Positions 23,375 through 32,081 of a stretch of DNA of 64,000 bases are shown piece by piece; within the stretch, counting starts at the first letter, position 1, and every line of letters starts with the position of its first letter. Origin of the DNA: Acidimicrobiales bacterium (GTDB taxonomy: Bacteria; Actinomycetota; Acidimicrobiia; Acidimicrobiales; Aldehydirespiratoraceae); the NCBI GenBank assembly GCA_040219515.1, contig JAVJSI010000007.1, forward strand, positions 124,001 through 188,000, read 5' to 3'. The position numbers and the translations under genes were made by a program. The notes beneath the pieces are model-generated. The model searched no databases. It worked only from the letters and a program-made list of their open reading frames with translations, and had not been told where the DNA came from.

Positions 23375-25156
23375 CTATTCGGTCAGGAAGCGCGCGTGGG
23401 CCGCGGCGAGTTCGGGTCCGAGGTCGGTCACCCCGGCTCCCATGCCCGGCACCCGGGCCATCCGGTTCGCCGCGAAGAAGCGGGCCATGACCGCTCGGTC
23501 GGCGGCATCGGGTTCGTCGGCGGCGTCGGCCGAGAGGGCGCCGGCGATCAGGGTCTCGCCGCCGGTGGTGACCGCGAGCATCTCGAGATAGCTGGTCGCC
23601 CCGGGCAGGACGGCGGCCGGCGCGGTGGCGCCGACGTCGAGGAGCCAGGAGGTCGCGGCGTCGAGGGCATCGACGGCTGCGGTGAGGTGGGCGGCGGCCG
23701 GCGCCAGCGACGCCATCTCGGCCGCACGGGTGGCCGTGGACCTCATCGAGGCGAGATGCCGGCGGATCACGTCGCCACCGTCCATCGGCACCTTGCGACC
23801 GACCAGATCGATCGCCTGGATGCCGTTGGTGCCCTCGTAGATCGGGGTGATGCGGGCATCCCGGAAGTGCTGCGCGGCGCCCGTTTCCTCGATGTAGCCC
23901 ATGCCGCCGTGGATCTGCACGCCGAGACTCGTGATCTCGCAGGCGAGATCGGTCGACCACGCCTTGGCCAGCGGCGTGAACAACGCTGCCATGGCGGCGC
24001 CGTCGTTCCGGTCGGCCTCGGTGGCACCGTGCTCGCTCTTGTCGGTGGCCGCCGCCGTGCGATAGCAGAGCCCGCGGATCGCGGCCGTGCCCGACCGCAT
24101 GTCGAGCAGCATCCGCTGGACATCGGGATGGTCGACGATGGGCGACGGTGACGAGGGGTCGGCCCCGGCGGCGCGGCCCTGACGTCGTTCGTTCGCGAAG
24201 GTCCGGGCCTGCTGATATGCCCGCTCCGACACGCCGACGCCCTCGAGGCCGACGGCGAGACGGGCGTTGTTCATCATCGTGAACATCACCCGCATGCCCT
24301 GACGTTCCTCGCCGAGAAGCCAGCCGGTGGCCCCGCCGTTGTCACCGAATGCCATGACACAGGTGGGGCTGGCGTTGATGCCGAGCTTGTGTTCGATGGA
24401 CACGCACTGGACATCGTTGCGTTCGCCCAACGAGCCGTCGTCGTCGACCAGGAACTTCGGGACGACGAAAAGGCTGATGCCCTTGGTGCCGGGTGGTGAG
24501 TCCGGCGTGCGGGCCAGCACGAGGTGAACGATGTTCTCGGTCATGTCGTGCTCGCCCCACGTGATGTAGATCTTCTGACCGGTGATGCGCCACGAACCGT
24601 CGTCGTTGGGCACCGCCTTGGTGGTGAGCGCACCCACATCGGAGCCCGCCTCGGGCTCGGTCATGTTCATCGTGCCCGTCCATTCGCCGAGCACCATGTG
24701 ACGCAGATACGTCTCCTTCTGCTGTTCGGTTCCGTAGTGGAGCAGGGCGTCGATCGCCCCCTGGGTGAGCATCGGACAGAGCGAGAACGCCAGGTTCGCC
24801 GAGGTCATCATCTCCTGCAGCGAGAGGTTGACGAGCCACGGGAACCCGCCACCGTCGTAGGCGGACGGGAAGCCGACCGTGCTCCATCCGGCCTCGACAT
24901 AACGCTGATAGGCCTCGTCGAAGCCCGGCGGGACCGTGATGGTGCCGTCGTCGTTGCGAACGGACCCGATCTGGTCGCCCACACGGTTCAGTGGCGCCAC
25001 GACCTCTTCGAAGAATCGGCCCGCCTCGTCGAGCAGACCCTCGACGGTGGCCGAGTCGCTGTGCTCGAACCCGTCGAGCGCAGCCACCTCCTCGAGACCG
25101 GCCACGTGGCGTAGCGCGAAACGGATGTCGTCGATGGGGGCTCGATAGTCAGACAC
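23375..25156 (-). CDS. Acyl-CoA dehydrogenase, FadE5-like with C-terminal extension
   Basis: At 593 residues this is longer than ordinary acyl-CoA dehydrogenases (about 390) and matches the larger FadE5-type enzymes. It has an N-terminal helical segment (YRAPIDDIRFALRHVAGL), the FAD-binding signature TEPEAGSDVGAL, KIYITWGEHDM, and YEGTNGIQAIDL, which carries the probable catalytic Glu. A C-terminal helical extension follows from about residue 470. It oxidises the alpha-beta bond of acyl-CoA with FAD in beta-oxidation. The chain-length preference of FadE5-like enzymes is broad; it cannot be refined here. It follows the YihY gene by nine bp on the same strand. Confidence 0.9.
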   Translation of the reverse strand: MSDYRAPIDDIRFALRHVAGLEEVAALDGFEHSDSATVEGLLDEAGRFFEEVVAPLNRVGDQIGSVRNDDGTITVPPGFDEAYQRYVEAGWSTVGFPSAYDGGGFPWLVNLSLQEMMTSANLAFSLCPMLTQGAIDALLHYGTEQQKETYLRHMVLGEWTGTMNMTEPEAGSDVGALTTKAVPNDDGSWRITGQKIYITWGEHDMTENIVHLVLARTPDSPPGTKGISLFVVPKFLVDDDGSLGERNDVQCVSIEHKLGINASPTCVMAFGDNGGATGWLLGEERQGMRVMFTMMNNARLAVGLEGVGVSERAYQQARTFANERRQGRAAGADPSSPSPIVDHPDVQRMLLDMRSGTAAIRGLCYRTAAATDKSEHGATEADRNDGAAMAALFTPLAKAWSTDLACEITSLGVQIHGGMGYIEETGAAQHFRDARITPIYEGTNGIQAIDLVGRKVPMDGGDVIRRHLASMRSTATRAAEMASLAPAAAHLTAAVDALDAATSWLLDVGATAPAAVLPGATSYLEMLAVTTGGETLIAGALSADAADEPDAADRAVMARFFAANRMARVPGMGAGVTDLGPELAAAHARFLTE

Positions 25157-25165
25157 GATTCGAGG

Positions 25166-26080
25166 CTAGCCACTGCGTCCGGCATCCAGATCCAGGCCGA
25201 GGCGCACGGCGCGAATCGAATTGATCTCGGCGCCGAGCAACAGGCCCATCGACATCAGGTACAGCCAGAAGAGAAGGCTGATGGCCCCGCCGAGCAGACC
25301 AAAGATCGCGTTGGCGCCGGAACTGGCCACCGAGAGGTAGGTGCTGAACCCGACAGACACGGCCGACCACCAGACGGCGGCGATCACCGCGCCGGGAATC
25401 TCCGAGCGCCAGGGCGACGTGTGGTTCGGCGCAACGTGGTAGAGGCTCGCCGCCCACAGCACCAGCACCACGAACACGACCGGCCACCGCAGCCAGTCCC
25501 ACATGGTGCCGACGACCGCCGGGATCCCGAGGTCCGACGCCAGCTCGCTGCCCTCGCCGAACAGCGGGCCGACCACGATCAGGGAGAGCACGAGGGCCGC
25601 CACGATCACCGTCATCAACGTCAGGCCGAAACCGACGAGGCGGGTCGACCACCAGCTGCGGTGATGACCGTGGTCGTATGCGACGTCGAGCGCCCGCACC
25701 ACCGCGGTGAAACCCCGGGAGGCGGCGTAGACGGCGATCACTGCACCGACCGTGAGGGCGCTGCCGTTGCTTCCGTCGAAGAGGTCGCGCACGGTGTTCT
25801 CGAGACTGTTGTCACCTCCGAAGATGCCGACCATCTGGTCGACCAACCAGGTCTCGACATCGGCCGCCGTGTTCTCGCCGATGATCGCGTCAGCCGATCC
25901 GAGGGCTGCGGCCAGGGCAACCACGGCCGGGAAGAAGCCGAGCAGGGCGAAGAACGCGATCTCCGCCGCCAGTCCGCCGACGCGGTCCTTGGACCACTCG
26001 TCGACGAGTTCCTTCACCGCCGCGAAGGACCAGTCCCACGCGTCGCGCAACCTCGACCGAGCGTCGAGTACCTCAGGCAA
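25166..26080 (-). CDS. YihY/BrkB-family inner-membrane protein
   Basis: The 304-residue protein has six predicted membrane helices and the family blocks RVGGLAAEIAFFALLGFFP near the N-terminus, AAVWWSAVSVGFSTYLS and LLFWLYLMSMGLLLGAEIN near the C-terminus. The name RNase BN sometimes attached to this family is not supported biochemically; its function is unknown, with envelope or transport roles proposed. Translation starts at TTG 26080, eight bases inside the end of the L,D-transpeptidase gene, so the two are coupled. An acyl-CoA dehydrogenase gene follows at nine bp. Confidence 0.87.
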   Translation of the reverse strand: MPEVLDARSRLRDAWDWSFAAVKELVDEWSKDRVGGLAAEIAFFALLGFFPAVVALAAALGSADAIIGENTAADVETWLVDQMVGIFGGDNSLENTVRDLFDGSNGSALTVGAVIAVYAASRGFTAVVRALDVAYDHGHHRSWWSTRLVGFGLTLMTVIVAALVLSLIVVGPLFGEGSELASDLGIPAVVGTMWDWLRWPVVFVVLVLWAASLYHVAPNHTSPWRSEIPGAVIAAVWWSAVSVGFSTYLSVASSGANAIFGLLGGAISLLFWLYLMSMGLLLGAEINSIRAVRLGLDLDAGRSG

Positions 26081-26891
26081 GGATCTCGACCGGGGTCCCG
26101 ACCGGCACCGTCTCGGCCAGCGCGGCCACGATGTCGTTGGGAATCCGGATGCAACCGTTGGAATGGGCCCCGCCCATCAGCTCGGGGCGGTTCGTGCCGT
26201 GGATGGCGATCACAGGGATACCGCCTCCGAACGTCTCGAGCGCTTCGGAGAAACCGGACAGGCTCAAGATGTCGGGCCCGTAGGCACTGCCCTCCCATTT
26301 CTCGACGAAGTCGTTCACGAAAAACCTCCCCACCGGCGTCGGCGTCGTCGGCGTCCCGATGACGACCGAGGTCTCGGCCACCACCTCTTCACCGTTCCAC
26401 ACTGTCAGCGCCCGCGCCGTCAGGTCGACCTCGGCCCGAAAACGATGGGACGTGACCTCGGCGTCCTCGGTCCGGATCCAGGCCTCGGTGCCGTTCGGCC
26501 GCACCGGAACCTGCACCCGTAGCCATCGGCCGTCAGCGGTGCGATCGGTGACCATGAGGGCGAGGGGGTTGCCGAAGTACGTCGGGTTGGTGATGGCGAA
26601 CTCCAGCCGGGCCGGTTCGCCGTCGGGCTCGACGAAGAGCGCCAACGTGGTCACCTCGTCCACGATGTTGGCCACGAACGTCTCGTACGGGTCGACGGGG
26701 ACGGTCGTGGCCGGCGCCGCGGTCGTCGTGGTCTCCACCGTGCTGGTGGGTGCGACCGCCCTGGGTGCAGGGCTGGTGGGGGCAGGGCTGGTGGCCGGCG
26801 GCTCGGCCTCGGTGCCGCAGGCGGCCAGAACGACGGCGAGCGCCAGCGCGAGCGCGACGAATCGGCGGAGCAGGTTCGGCACAGTGTCCAT
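26073..26891 (-). CDS. L,D-transpeptidase (YkuD) lipoprotein
   Basis: From ATG 26891 the 272-residue product has a lipoprotein signal peptide ending LAVVLAAC (Cys25), then a Thr/Pro/Ala-rich linker of about 45 residues. A beta-rich middle region follows, then the YkuD domain with IHGTNRPELMGGAHSNGCIRI, in which His, Ser, Cys and Arg of the catalytic motif are all present. It would make 3-3 cross-links in peptidoglycan or attach proteins at the outer face of the membrane. The lipobox makes it a client of the lgt product nearby. Other possible starts are GTG 26909 and ATG 26903. It is divergent from gpgS and coupled to the YihY gene by an 8-nt overlap. Confidence 0.88.
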   Translation of the reverse strand: MDTVPNLLRRFVALALALAVVLAACGTEAEPPATSPAPTSPAPRAVAPTSTVETTTTAAPATTVPVDPYETFVANIVDEVTTLALFVEPDGEPARLEFAITNPTYFGNPLALMVTDRTADGRWLRVQVPVRPNGTEAWIRTEDAEVTSHRFRAEVDLTARALTVWNGEEVVAETSVVIGTPTTPTPVGRFFVNDFVEKWEGSAYGPDILSLSGFSEALETFGGGIPVIAIHGTNRPELMGGAHSNGCIRIPNDIVAALAETVPVGTPVEILA

Positions 26892-26963
26892 CGTAAGGAT
26901 CATCGGCACCGACCATCGCCGGGTGAACCCTCACCGCCGTGCACCTCCTACGCTGGGCCGGGC

Positions 26964-27854
26964 ATGACCGAGGTTCGCAGCCACTCCGCACTCGACTTTC
27001 CCCTGGCGATGTTGCAGGAGGCCAAGGGCGATCACACGATCTCGGTGTGCATCCCCGCCCGTAACGAGGAAGCGACGGTCGGCACGATCGTCGGGGCCAT
27101 CCACGATCACCTCGCGTCCAACGGCCACACCTTCGTCGACGAGATCCTGGTCATCGACGACCGCAGCGACGACGACACCGCCGCCGTCGCGACCGCCGAG
27201 GGAGCGACCGTCGTGCAGGTCGCCGACATTCTCCCGGAGTGTGGCCCGGGCCGGGGCAAGGGCAACGTGCTCTGGAAGAGCGTCGCGGCGTGCACGGGCG
27301 ATCTCATCGTGTGGATCGACGCCGACCTCACGTCGTTCACACCCGCGTGTGTCACCGGTCTGGTGGGCCCATTGCTCACCGACCCGGCCGTGGCAATGGT
27401 CAAGGGCTACTACGAGCGACCCGAGATCGGCGGTACCGGCGGGGGCCGCACCACCGAACTGATGGCCCGACCGCTCCTCGCCACCCTGTTCCCTCACCTC
27501 ACCTCGGTGCGCCAGCCGCTCGGCGGCGAGTACGCGGCCCGGCGGGACATCCTCGAGCAGGTGCCGTTCAGCATGGGCTACGGCGTCGAGACCGGCCTCC
27601 TGATCGACATTGCGGCGCGAGTCGGCGTCGAGCGACTCGCCCAGGTCGACCTCGGCGTTCGCGTCCATCGCAACCGACCGCTCCACGAGCTGTCGGTGCA
27701 GGCGATGGAAATCCTCCACGTGGCCCTGCGCCGAGCGGAGGTCGAGTGGCAGCCGGAGTGGAGTCAGGTCCTGTTGCGCCCCGATCTGGCCCCGGTCGAG
27801 GTCATGGTCGACGAGCGCCCACCGCTCGCGTCATTGGCGGAGTACCGGCGCTAG
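26964..27854 (+). CDS. gpgS: Glucosyl-3-phosphoglycerate synthase
   Basis: This 296-residue GT-A glycosyltransferase of family GT81 has SVCIPARNEEATVG at the nucleotide-binding start, the segment GRGKGNVLWKSV, the metal-binding DAD in VWIDADLTSF, and the acceptor region RPLLATLFPHLTSVRQPLGGEYA. It condenses NDP-glucose with 3-phosphoglycerate, the first step to glucosylglycerate and, in many actinobacteria, the polymethylated glucose lipopolysaccharides. No phosphatase gene for the second step is adjacent. It is divergent from the L,D-transpeptidase and followed after 48 bp by an NTF2-like gene. Confidence 0.9.
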   Translation: MTEVRSHSALDFPLAMLQEAKGDHTISVCIPARNEEATVGTIVGAIHDHLASNGHTFVDEILVIDDRSDDDTAAVATAEGATVVQVADILPECGPGRGKGNVLWKSVAACTGDLIVWIDADLTSFTPACVTGLVGPLLTDPAVAMVKGYYERPEIGGTGGGRTTELMARPLLATLFPHLTSVRQPLGGEYAARRDILEQVPFSMGYGVETGLLIDIAARVGVERLAQVDLGVRVHRNRPLHELSVQAMEILHVALRRAEVEWQPEWSQVLLRPDLAPVEVMVDERPPLASLAEYRR

Positions 27855-27902
27855 CGCCAGACTCGTCCCCGACCGGCACACGGCCGGCCTGAAGGGGACG
27901 AC

Positions 27903-28361
27903 ATGGGACGTTGGACGCGAGAAGAACTCGAGCAGGAGTTCGACAAGTACCAGGCGAGGGCGCTCGAGGCAGCCACCTCGCACGACTGGCGTGCGTGGGC
28001 CGACCAGTTCACCGAGGACGCCACCTACATCGAGCATCACTACGGCACGATCGGTGGACGCGAAGCGATCTACCAATGGATCCAGACGACCATGGACACA
28101 TGGCCGAACAACGAGATGATCTACTTCCCCATCGACTGGTACACCGTCGACGAGGACAAGGGCTGGATCATCTGCCGTGTGTGGAACCGCTTCGCCGACC
28201 CGGGTGACGGGTCGATCCACCAGGAAGCCAACATCACGATCCTGCACTACGCGGGCAACGGCAAGTGGAAGTACGAGGAGGACGTCTACAACCCGCAGCA
28301 CTTCGGCGACATGGTGAAGGGATACCTGAAGCGAAAGAAGGAACTCGAGTCCGACGACTGA
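27903..28361 (+). CDS. NTF2/SnoaL-like domain protein
   Basis: The 152-residue protein folds as a single cone-shaped NTF2-like domain: a helical start EELEQEFDKYQARALEAATSH, the pattern WADQFTEDATYIEHHYGTIGGREAIYQW, and beta strands WIICRVWNRFAD and EANITILHYAGNGKWKYEEDVYN. Family members range from ketosteroid isomerases to polyketide cyclases and binding proteins. The catalytic residues of no particular subfamily are evident, so the substrate is unknown. The C-terminus ends in a Lys/Glu-rich helix. It lies between gpgS and the DUF2207 gene on the same strand. Confidence 0.75.
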   Translation: MGRWTREELEQEFDKYQARALEAATSHDWRAWADQFTEDATYIEHHYGTIGGREAIYQWIQTTMDTWPNNEMIYFPIDWYTVDEDKGWIICRVWNRFADPGDGSIHQEANITILHYAGNGKWKYEEDVYNPQHFGDMVKGYLKRKKELESDD

Positions 28362-28373
28362 CAGACTCGATCG

Positions 28374-30116
28374 ATGAAACCTGCGCAACGGCGGCGACTC
28401 GACCGGTTCTGGATCCTCCTGTTCGGGGCGACGCTCGGCCTCGTCGCCGTGGGTGCCGCGTTCGCCGGCGACACGGAGCGCATCGGCGCCTACTGGGCCC
28501 ATGCCCACATCGACGCCGACGGCCGAGCGCAGGTCACCGAGGTCATCGACTACGACTTCGGCTCCAACCCCCGCCACGGTCTGCTGCGCCAGATCCCCGA
28601 CGTGCGGCCGTCGACACCGTTCACCGTCGACTCCCCCACCGCGCCGGATCAGTTCGAGGTGCTCGCGTGGTGGCTGGGCTCCGAGATCCGGGTCGGTGAT
28701 CCCTACTCCACCATCAGCAATCGCCACCGCTACACGCTCGGCTACCCCCACGGCGGCCTCGTCACCGGTCAGGGTCTCGGGTGGAACGCGGTCGGCGACG
28801 GCTGGAGCGTGCCGATCGGTGACGTGGAGATCCACGTCACGTCCGACCGTGAGCTGAACGACGTGAGGTGCGACACCGGGGTCGCGGGCGACACCGGCGG
28901 TTGTGCGGCGGAGGTGGTCGGACCCGGCCACCTCGTCGTCCGTCACGACAAGCTCGAGGCCGCCCGCTTCCTGACGGTGTGGGCCACCCTCGGCGACCCG
29001 GTCGCCCCGGCCGCCGTGACACCACCGACGGGGCCCGCGCCCGATCCCGGTGCGGGGTGGAAGGCGCCGGGCCTGATCGCCGCGTTGACGCTCCTGCTCG
29101 GCGCCGCCGTCACCTCGCCGCTGATTCGGCGAGCAGGACGGGAATGGGTGTGGGACGGCGGCACGGTCGACGCCGCCTTCGGCCCCGACCAGCCCGCCGC
29201 GGCCACGACCCGGCTGGTGGACCACGACGAACTGCAGTCGATGACCACGATCGAGTTCGAGCCCCCGCGAGACCTGAGCGCGGCCATGGGCGGGGTGATC
29301 CATCTCGAGCGGGTGCACGACGACCACAAGACGGCGTGGCTGCTCGAGGCGGCCATTCGCGAGGAGATCGTCCTCGATTCCGACGACGACGATCCGTCGA
29401 TCAGTAGGGGCACCGCCGAACCCAACCACGCCGTGGGCCAGATCCTCGATTCGATGTTCGGCGGCGACAGCGTGATCAGCCTCGAGAAGTACAACCCGTC
29501 GTTCGCCGGAGGCTGGACGACGCTCGGCAGCGAGCTGGACAAGTGGCGGGAGTCGAGTGGCCTGTGGGACGAGCGTGGACGGCGCCGTCGCGTTCAGTCG
29601 ATCCTCGTCGGCATCCTCGCCCTCGTCGCCGGCACCGCCATGGTCGCGATCGGCTCGGCGATGTCGAACCGCACCGGCGAAGCCTGGTATCCGCTCATCG
29701 CCGTGGGTGGCGCCGTCACCGGGCTGGGCGTCGCCGGGCTGGTCCGCTCGTGGGAGCTGCGCGTGCGCACCGCCGAGGGTTCGGGCGCGTGGATCCGGAT
29801 CGAGTCGTTCCGGCGGTTCCTGCACGACTCCGAGGCCGAACACGTCGAACGGGCCGCCGACATGGGTCTCCTGCGCCAGTACACCGCCTGGGCAGTCGCG
29901 CTCGGCGAGGTCGACCGCTGGGAGAAGGCCGTCGAGGCGGCGGCCGCCGTGCCCGGGTCGTCGATCAGCGGCTACCACGACATGCACTTCGTTGCCGCGG
30001 CACCGGCCATCGCCCATGCCGTTTCCACTGCCTCGACCGCACCGTCGTCGTCCGGTGGTGGCGGCGGTGGTGGAGCCGGCGGCGGTGGAGGCGGCGGTGG
30101 CGGCGGCTCCTGGTGA
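28374..30116 (+). CDS. DUF2207-family membrane protein with glycine-rich tail
   Basis: 580 residues. A signal/anchor helix (residues about 10-33) is followed by an extracytoplasmic DUF2207-like domain that begins YWAHAHIDADGRAQVTEVID and contains FGSNPRHGLLRQIPDV. There is a transmembrane helix near residue 235, a cytoplasmic region, two more membrane helices around residues 410-460, and a C-terminal tail of almost pure glycine ending GGSW. The Gly-rich end with terminal Trp is typical of this family, whose function is unknown. It starts 12 bp after the NTF2-like gene and is followed by the K+ channel gene at 26 bp. Confidence 0.82.
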   Translation: MKPAQRRRLDRFWILLFGATLGLVAVGAAFAGDTERIGAYWAHAHIDADGRAQVTEVIDYDFGSNPRHGLLRQIPDVRPSTPFTVDSPTAPDQFEVLAWWLGSEIRVGDPYSTISNRHRYTLGYPHGGLVTGQGLGWNAVGDGWSVPIGDVEIHVTSDRELNDVRCDTGVAGDTGGCAAEVVGPGHLVVRHDKLEAARFLTVWATLGDPVAPAAVTPPTGPAPDPGAGWKAPGLIAALTLLLGAAVTSPLIRRAGREWVWDGGTVDAAFGPDQPAAATTRLVDHDELQSMTTIEFEPPRDLSAAMGGVIHLERVHDDHKTAWLLEAAIREEIVLDSDDDDPSISRGTAEPNHAVGQILDSMFGGDSVISLEKYNPSFAGGWTTLGSELDKWRESSGLWDERGRRRRVQSILVGILALVAGTAMVAIGSAMSNRTGEAWYPLIAVGGAVTGLGVAGLVRSWELRVRTAEGSGAWIRIESFRRFLHDSEAEHVERAADMGLLRQYTAWAVALGEVDRWEKAVEAAAAVPGSSISGYHDMHFVAAAPAIAHAVSTASTAPSSSGGGGGGGAGGGGGGGGGGSW

Positions 30117-30142
30117 GTCGACCCGGGTCCTAGGCTGCGCCC

Positions 30143-31165
30143 ATGGTCGAGATCGCCGCCCGACGGCGCATTCGCGACGCCCGAAGCGACGCATGGGGGC
30201 GATTCCGCATCGGCGTGGCCTTCCTCGGCCTCGTGTTGGTCGCCGGCACGGTCGGCTACATCGCGCTCGGACTCGATCCGTTCGACGCCGTCTACCAGAC
30301 CGTCATCACCGTCTCGACCGTCGGCTATCGCGAGATCGGCGACACCGGCGAGATCGACGACCTGTATCAGGCCTTCACCATCATCCTGATCCTCTTCGGC
30401 ACCGGCACCGTGCTCTACACCCTCGGTCTGCTCCTCGGAATTCTCTTCGAAGGCCAGCTCGACGACCAATTTCGGAGGCAACGAATGCAACGGACCATCG
30501 ACCATCTCGAAGGCCACGTCATCGTCTGCGGCTACGGCCAGGTCGGACGTGCCATCGTCGCCGAAATGCACCGAGCCGGACGTGAGGTCGTGATCGTCGA
30601 CCGCAAGGCCATCAGCCTCGACGTGCTGCCCGACGGCATCGATGCCGTCGAGGGCGAAGCAACCGAGGACGACGTCCTCGCCCAAGCCGGCCTCGATCGA
30701 GCCGGCACCCTCGTCGTGGCGCTCGACAGCGACGCCGACACCCTCTTCGTCGCCCTCACTGCTCGTTCACAGAACGAGGGTCTCTTCATCGTGGCCCGGG
30801 CCAACAGTGCCGGCGTGCTGGCCAAGCTCGAACGGGTGGGAGTCGACCGCGTCGTGAACCCCCACGAGATCGGCGGTTCACGGATGGCCGCGTTGGTGCT
30901 CCAGCCGGAGGTGACCGACTTCCTCGACGTCGTCATGCACGACCGCGAACTCGAGGTCCGTATGGCCGAGGTCCTGGCGACGCCCACCGGCCGATTCGTG
31001 GGCAAGACCGTCGATCACCTCGACGACGACGGCCCGTCGGCGACCCTGGTCGCGGTGCGCCGCGAGGGCCGGTTCGTCACGAACCCGCCCGGCGACATGA
31101 TCGTCGAGTCCGGCGACATCCTGATCGTCCTCGGCACCGAGGAACAGATCCAGGCAATGGCGTAG
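30143..31165 (+). CDS. Two-helix potassium channel with RCK domain
   Basis: 340 residues arranged as TM helix (residues about 22-42), pore loop with TVSTVGYREIG as selectivity filter, second TM helix (about 75-100), then an RCK_N Rossmann domain (HVIVCGYGQVGRAIV, with ligand-binding VIVDRK) and a C-terminal TrkA_C domain. This is the MthK-like architecture: a tetrameric K+ channel gated by ligand or ion binding at the RCK ring. The filter reads TVGYRE where TVGYGD is standard, a variant seen in this subfamily. An internal Met at the start of the RCK domain (MQRTIDHLEGH) could produce free RCK subunits, as in MthK. It follows the DUF2207 gene. Confidence 0.87.
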   Translation: MVEIAARRRIRDARSDAWGRFRIGVAFLGLVLVAGTVGYIALGLDPFDAVYQTVITVSTVGYREIGDTGEIDDLYQAFTIILILFGTGTVLYTLGLLLGILFEGQLDDQFRRQRMQRTIDHLEGHVIVCGYGQVGRAIVAEMHRAGREVVIVDRKAISLDVLPDGIDAVEGEATEDDVLAQAGLDRAGTLVVALDSDADTLFVALTARSQNEGLFIVARANSAGVLAKLERVGVDRVVNPHEIGGSRMAALVLQPEVTDFLDVVMHDRELEVRMAEVLATPTGRFVGKTVDHLDDDGPSATLVAVRREGRFVTNPPGDMIVESGDILIVLGTEEQIQAMA

Positions 31166-31169
31166 CACG

Positions 31170-32072
31170 GTGCAACGCAATGCGCCGGTGCGAACCGTGG
31201 TCGCCGGCGTCGGCGTGGGTGCGTTCGCGCTGCTCGTCGGCATCGCCCTCACGACGGGCGACGACGGCTCGCCGGCCGCGATAAGGCTCGTCTGGCCCGA
31301 TCCCCCCGACGGCATCGAACTCCTCGACGCCGACGACGTCACCCTCGTCGACGACGGCCCAGGAGTGTCCCAGGGTCTCCTGTTCGGCGCCGGGACCGAC
31401 GACGATCCGTTCGCCGACGGAGACCTGCTGCTCGCCACCTTCGATGGCGGTGAGATCGAGGACCTTGATGGCTTGGGTGATCCGATCACCGTGCGTGGAC
31501 ACGCCGGGGCTGCTGTGGCGCCGCAGGGACCGAACGTTCCTGCCTCGATCATCTGGGCGGAGAACGAATCTTTGTCTGTGATGCTCGCGAGCCGCAGCTA
31601 CGACACGCTTCAGCTCATCGACATCGCCGAATCGCTCACCTTCGACGGCCATCTGGCCTCGCTTGCCGACACCGACGGGCTCGACCTGTTGGTCGACAAC
31701 GACCTCCTCGCCTTCGGGTCGTACTCGGTCGGCGCCAAACGGTCGATCGTCTCCTACGGCCGTACCGACGACGAGTCCACGAGCGTGACCGTTCGCGCCG
31801 CTCCGGGCGATCCTTCAGGCCTCCTTGGCGCTCGCTACTTCGCCGGCGGTGGAGAGCCCGTGACCGTTCGGGGCGAGCAGGGATGGCTCGTCGCCGACGA
31901 CGAAGATGCCGGGTTCGGTTTCGACGGAAACGCCGTGGTTTGGCTGGCCGACGGCGTGATCTTCACCGTGCGAACCACCGGGGATCTCGACCCGGCGGCC
32001 CTCGCCGAGCAACTCGAGGGGATCGACGACAAAGCGTGGAGGAAACTGGTCGACGAGTTCGGGCAACCCTGA
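31170..32072 (+). CDS. Membrane-anchored hypothetical protein
   Basis: The 300-residue product begins with a basic N-terminus and one hydrophobic helix (VVAGVGVGAFALLVGIALTT), so it is either anchored or secreted. The rest is acidic and beta-rich with repeating short strands (ADDVTLVDDGPG, DLLLATFDGGEI, EQGWLVADDEDAGFGF). No family is recognised. It starts at a GTG four bp after the K+ channel stop and is very probably cotranscribed with it. Its position suggests a partner or regulator at the cell surface, but nothing in sequence demonstrates that. Confidence 0.55.
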   Translation: MQRNAPVRTVVAGVGVGAFALLVGIALTTGDDGSPAAIRLVWPDPPDGIELLDADDVTLVDDGPGVSQGLLFGAGTDDDPFADGDLLLATFDGGEIEDLDGLGDPITVRGHAGAAVAPQGPNVPASIIWAENESLSVMLASRSYDTLQLIDIAESLTFDGHLASLADTDGLDLLVDNDLLAFGSYSVGAKRSIVSYGRTDDESTSVTVRAAPGDPSGLLGARYFAGGGEPVTVRGEQGWLVADDEDAGFGFDGNAVVWLADGVIFTVRTTGDLDPAALAEQLEGIDDKAWRKLVDEFGQP

Positions 32073-32081
32073 GATCGGCCG

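Noticed and set aside
27831-30194. 787-codon open frame opposite the NTF2-like and DUF2207 genes
   Set aside because: Low-complexity Arg/Gly/Val content and no start signal; the plus-strand genes have recognised families.
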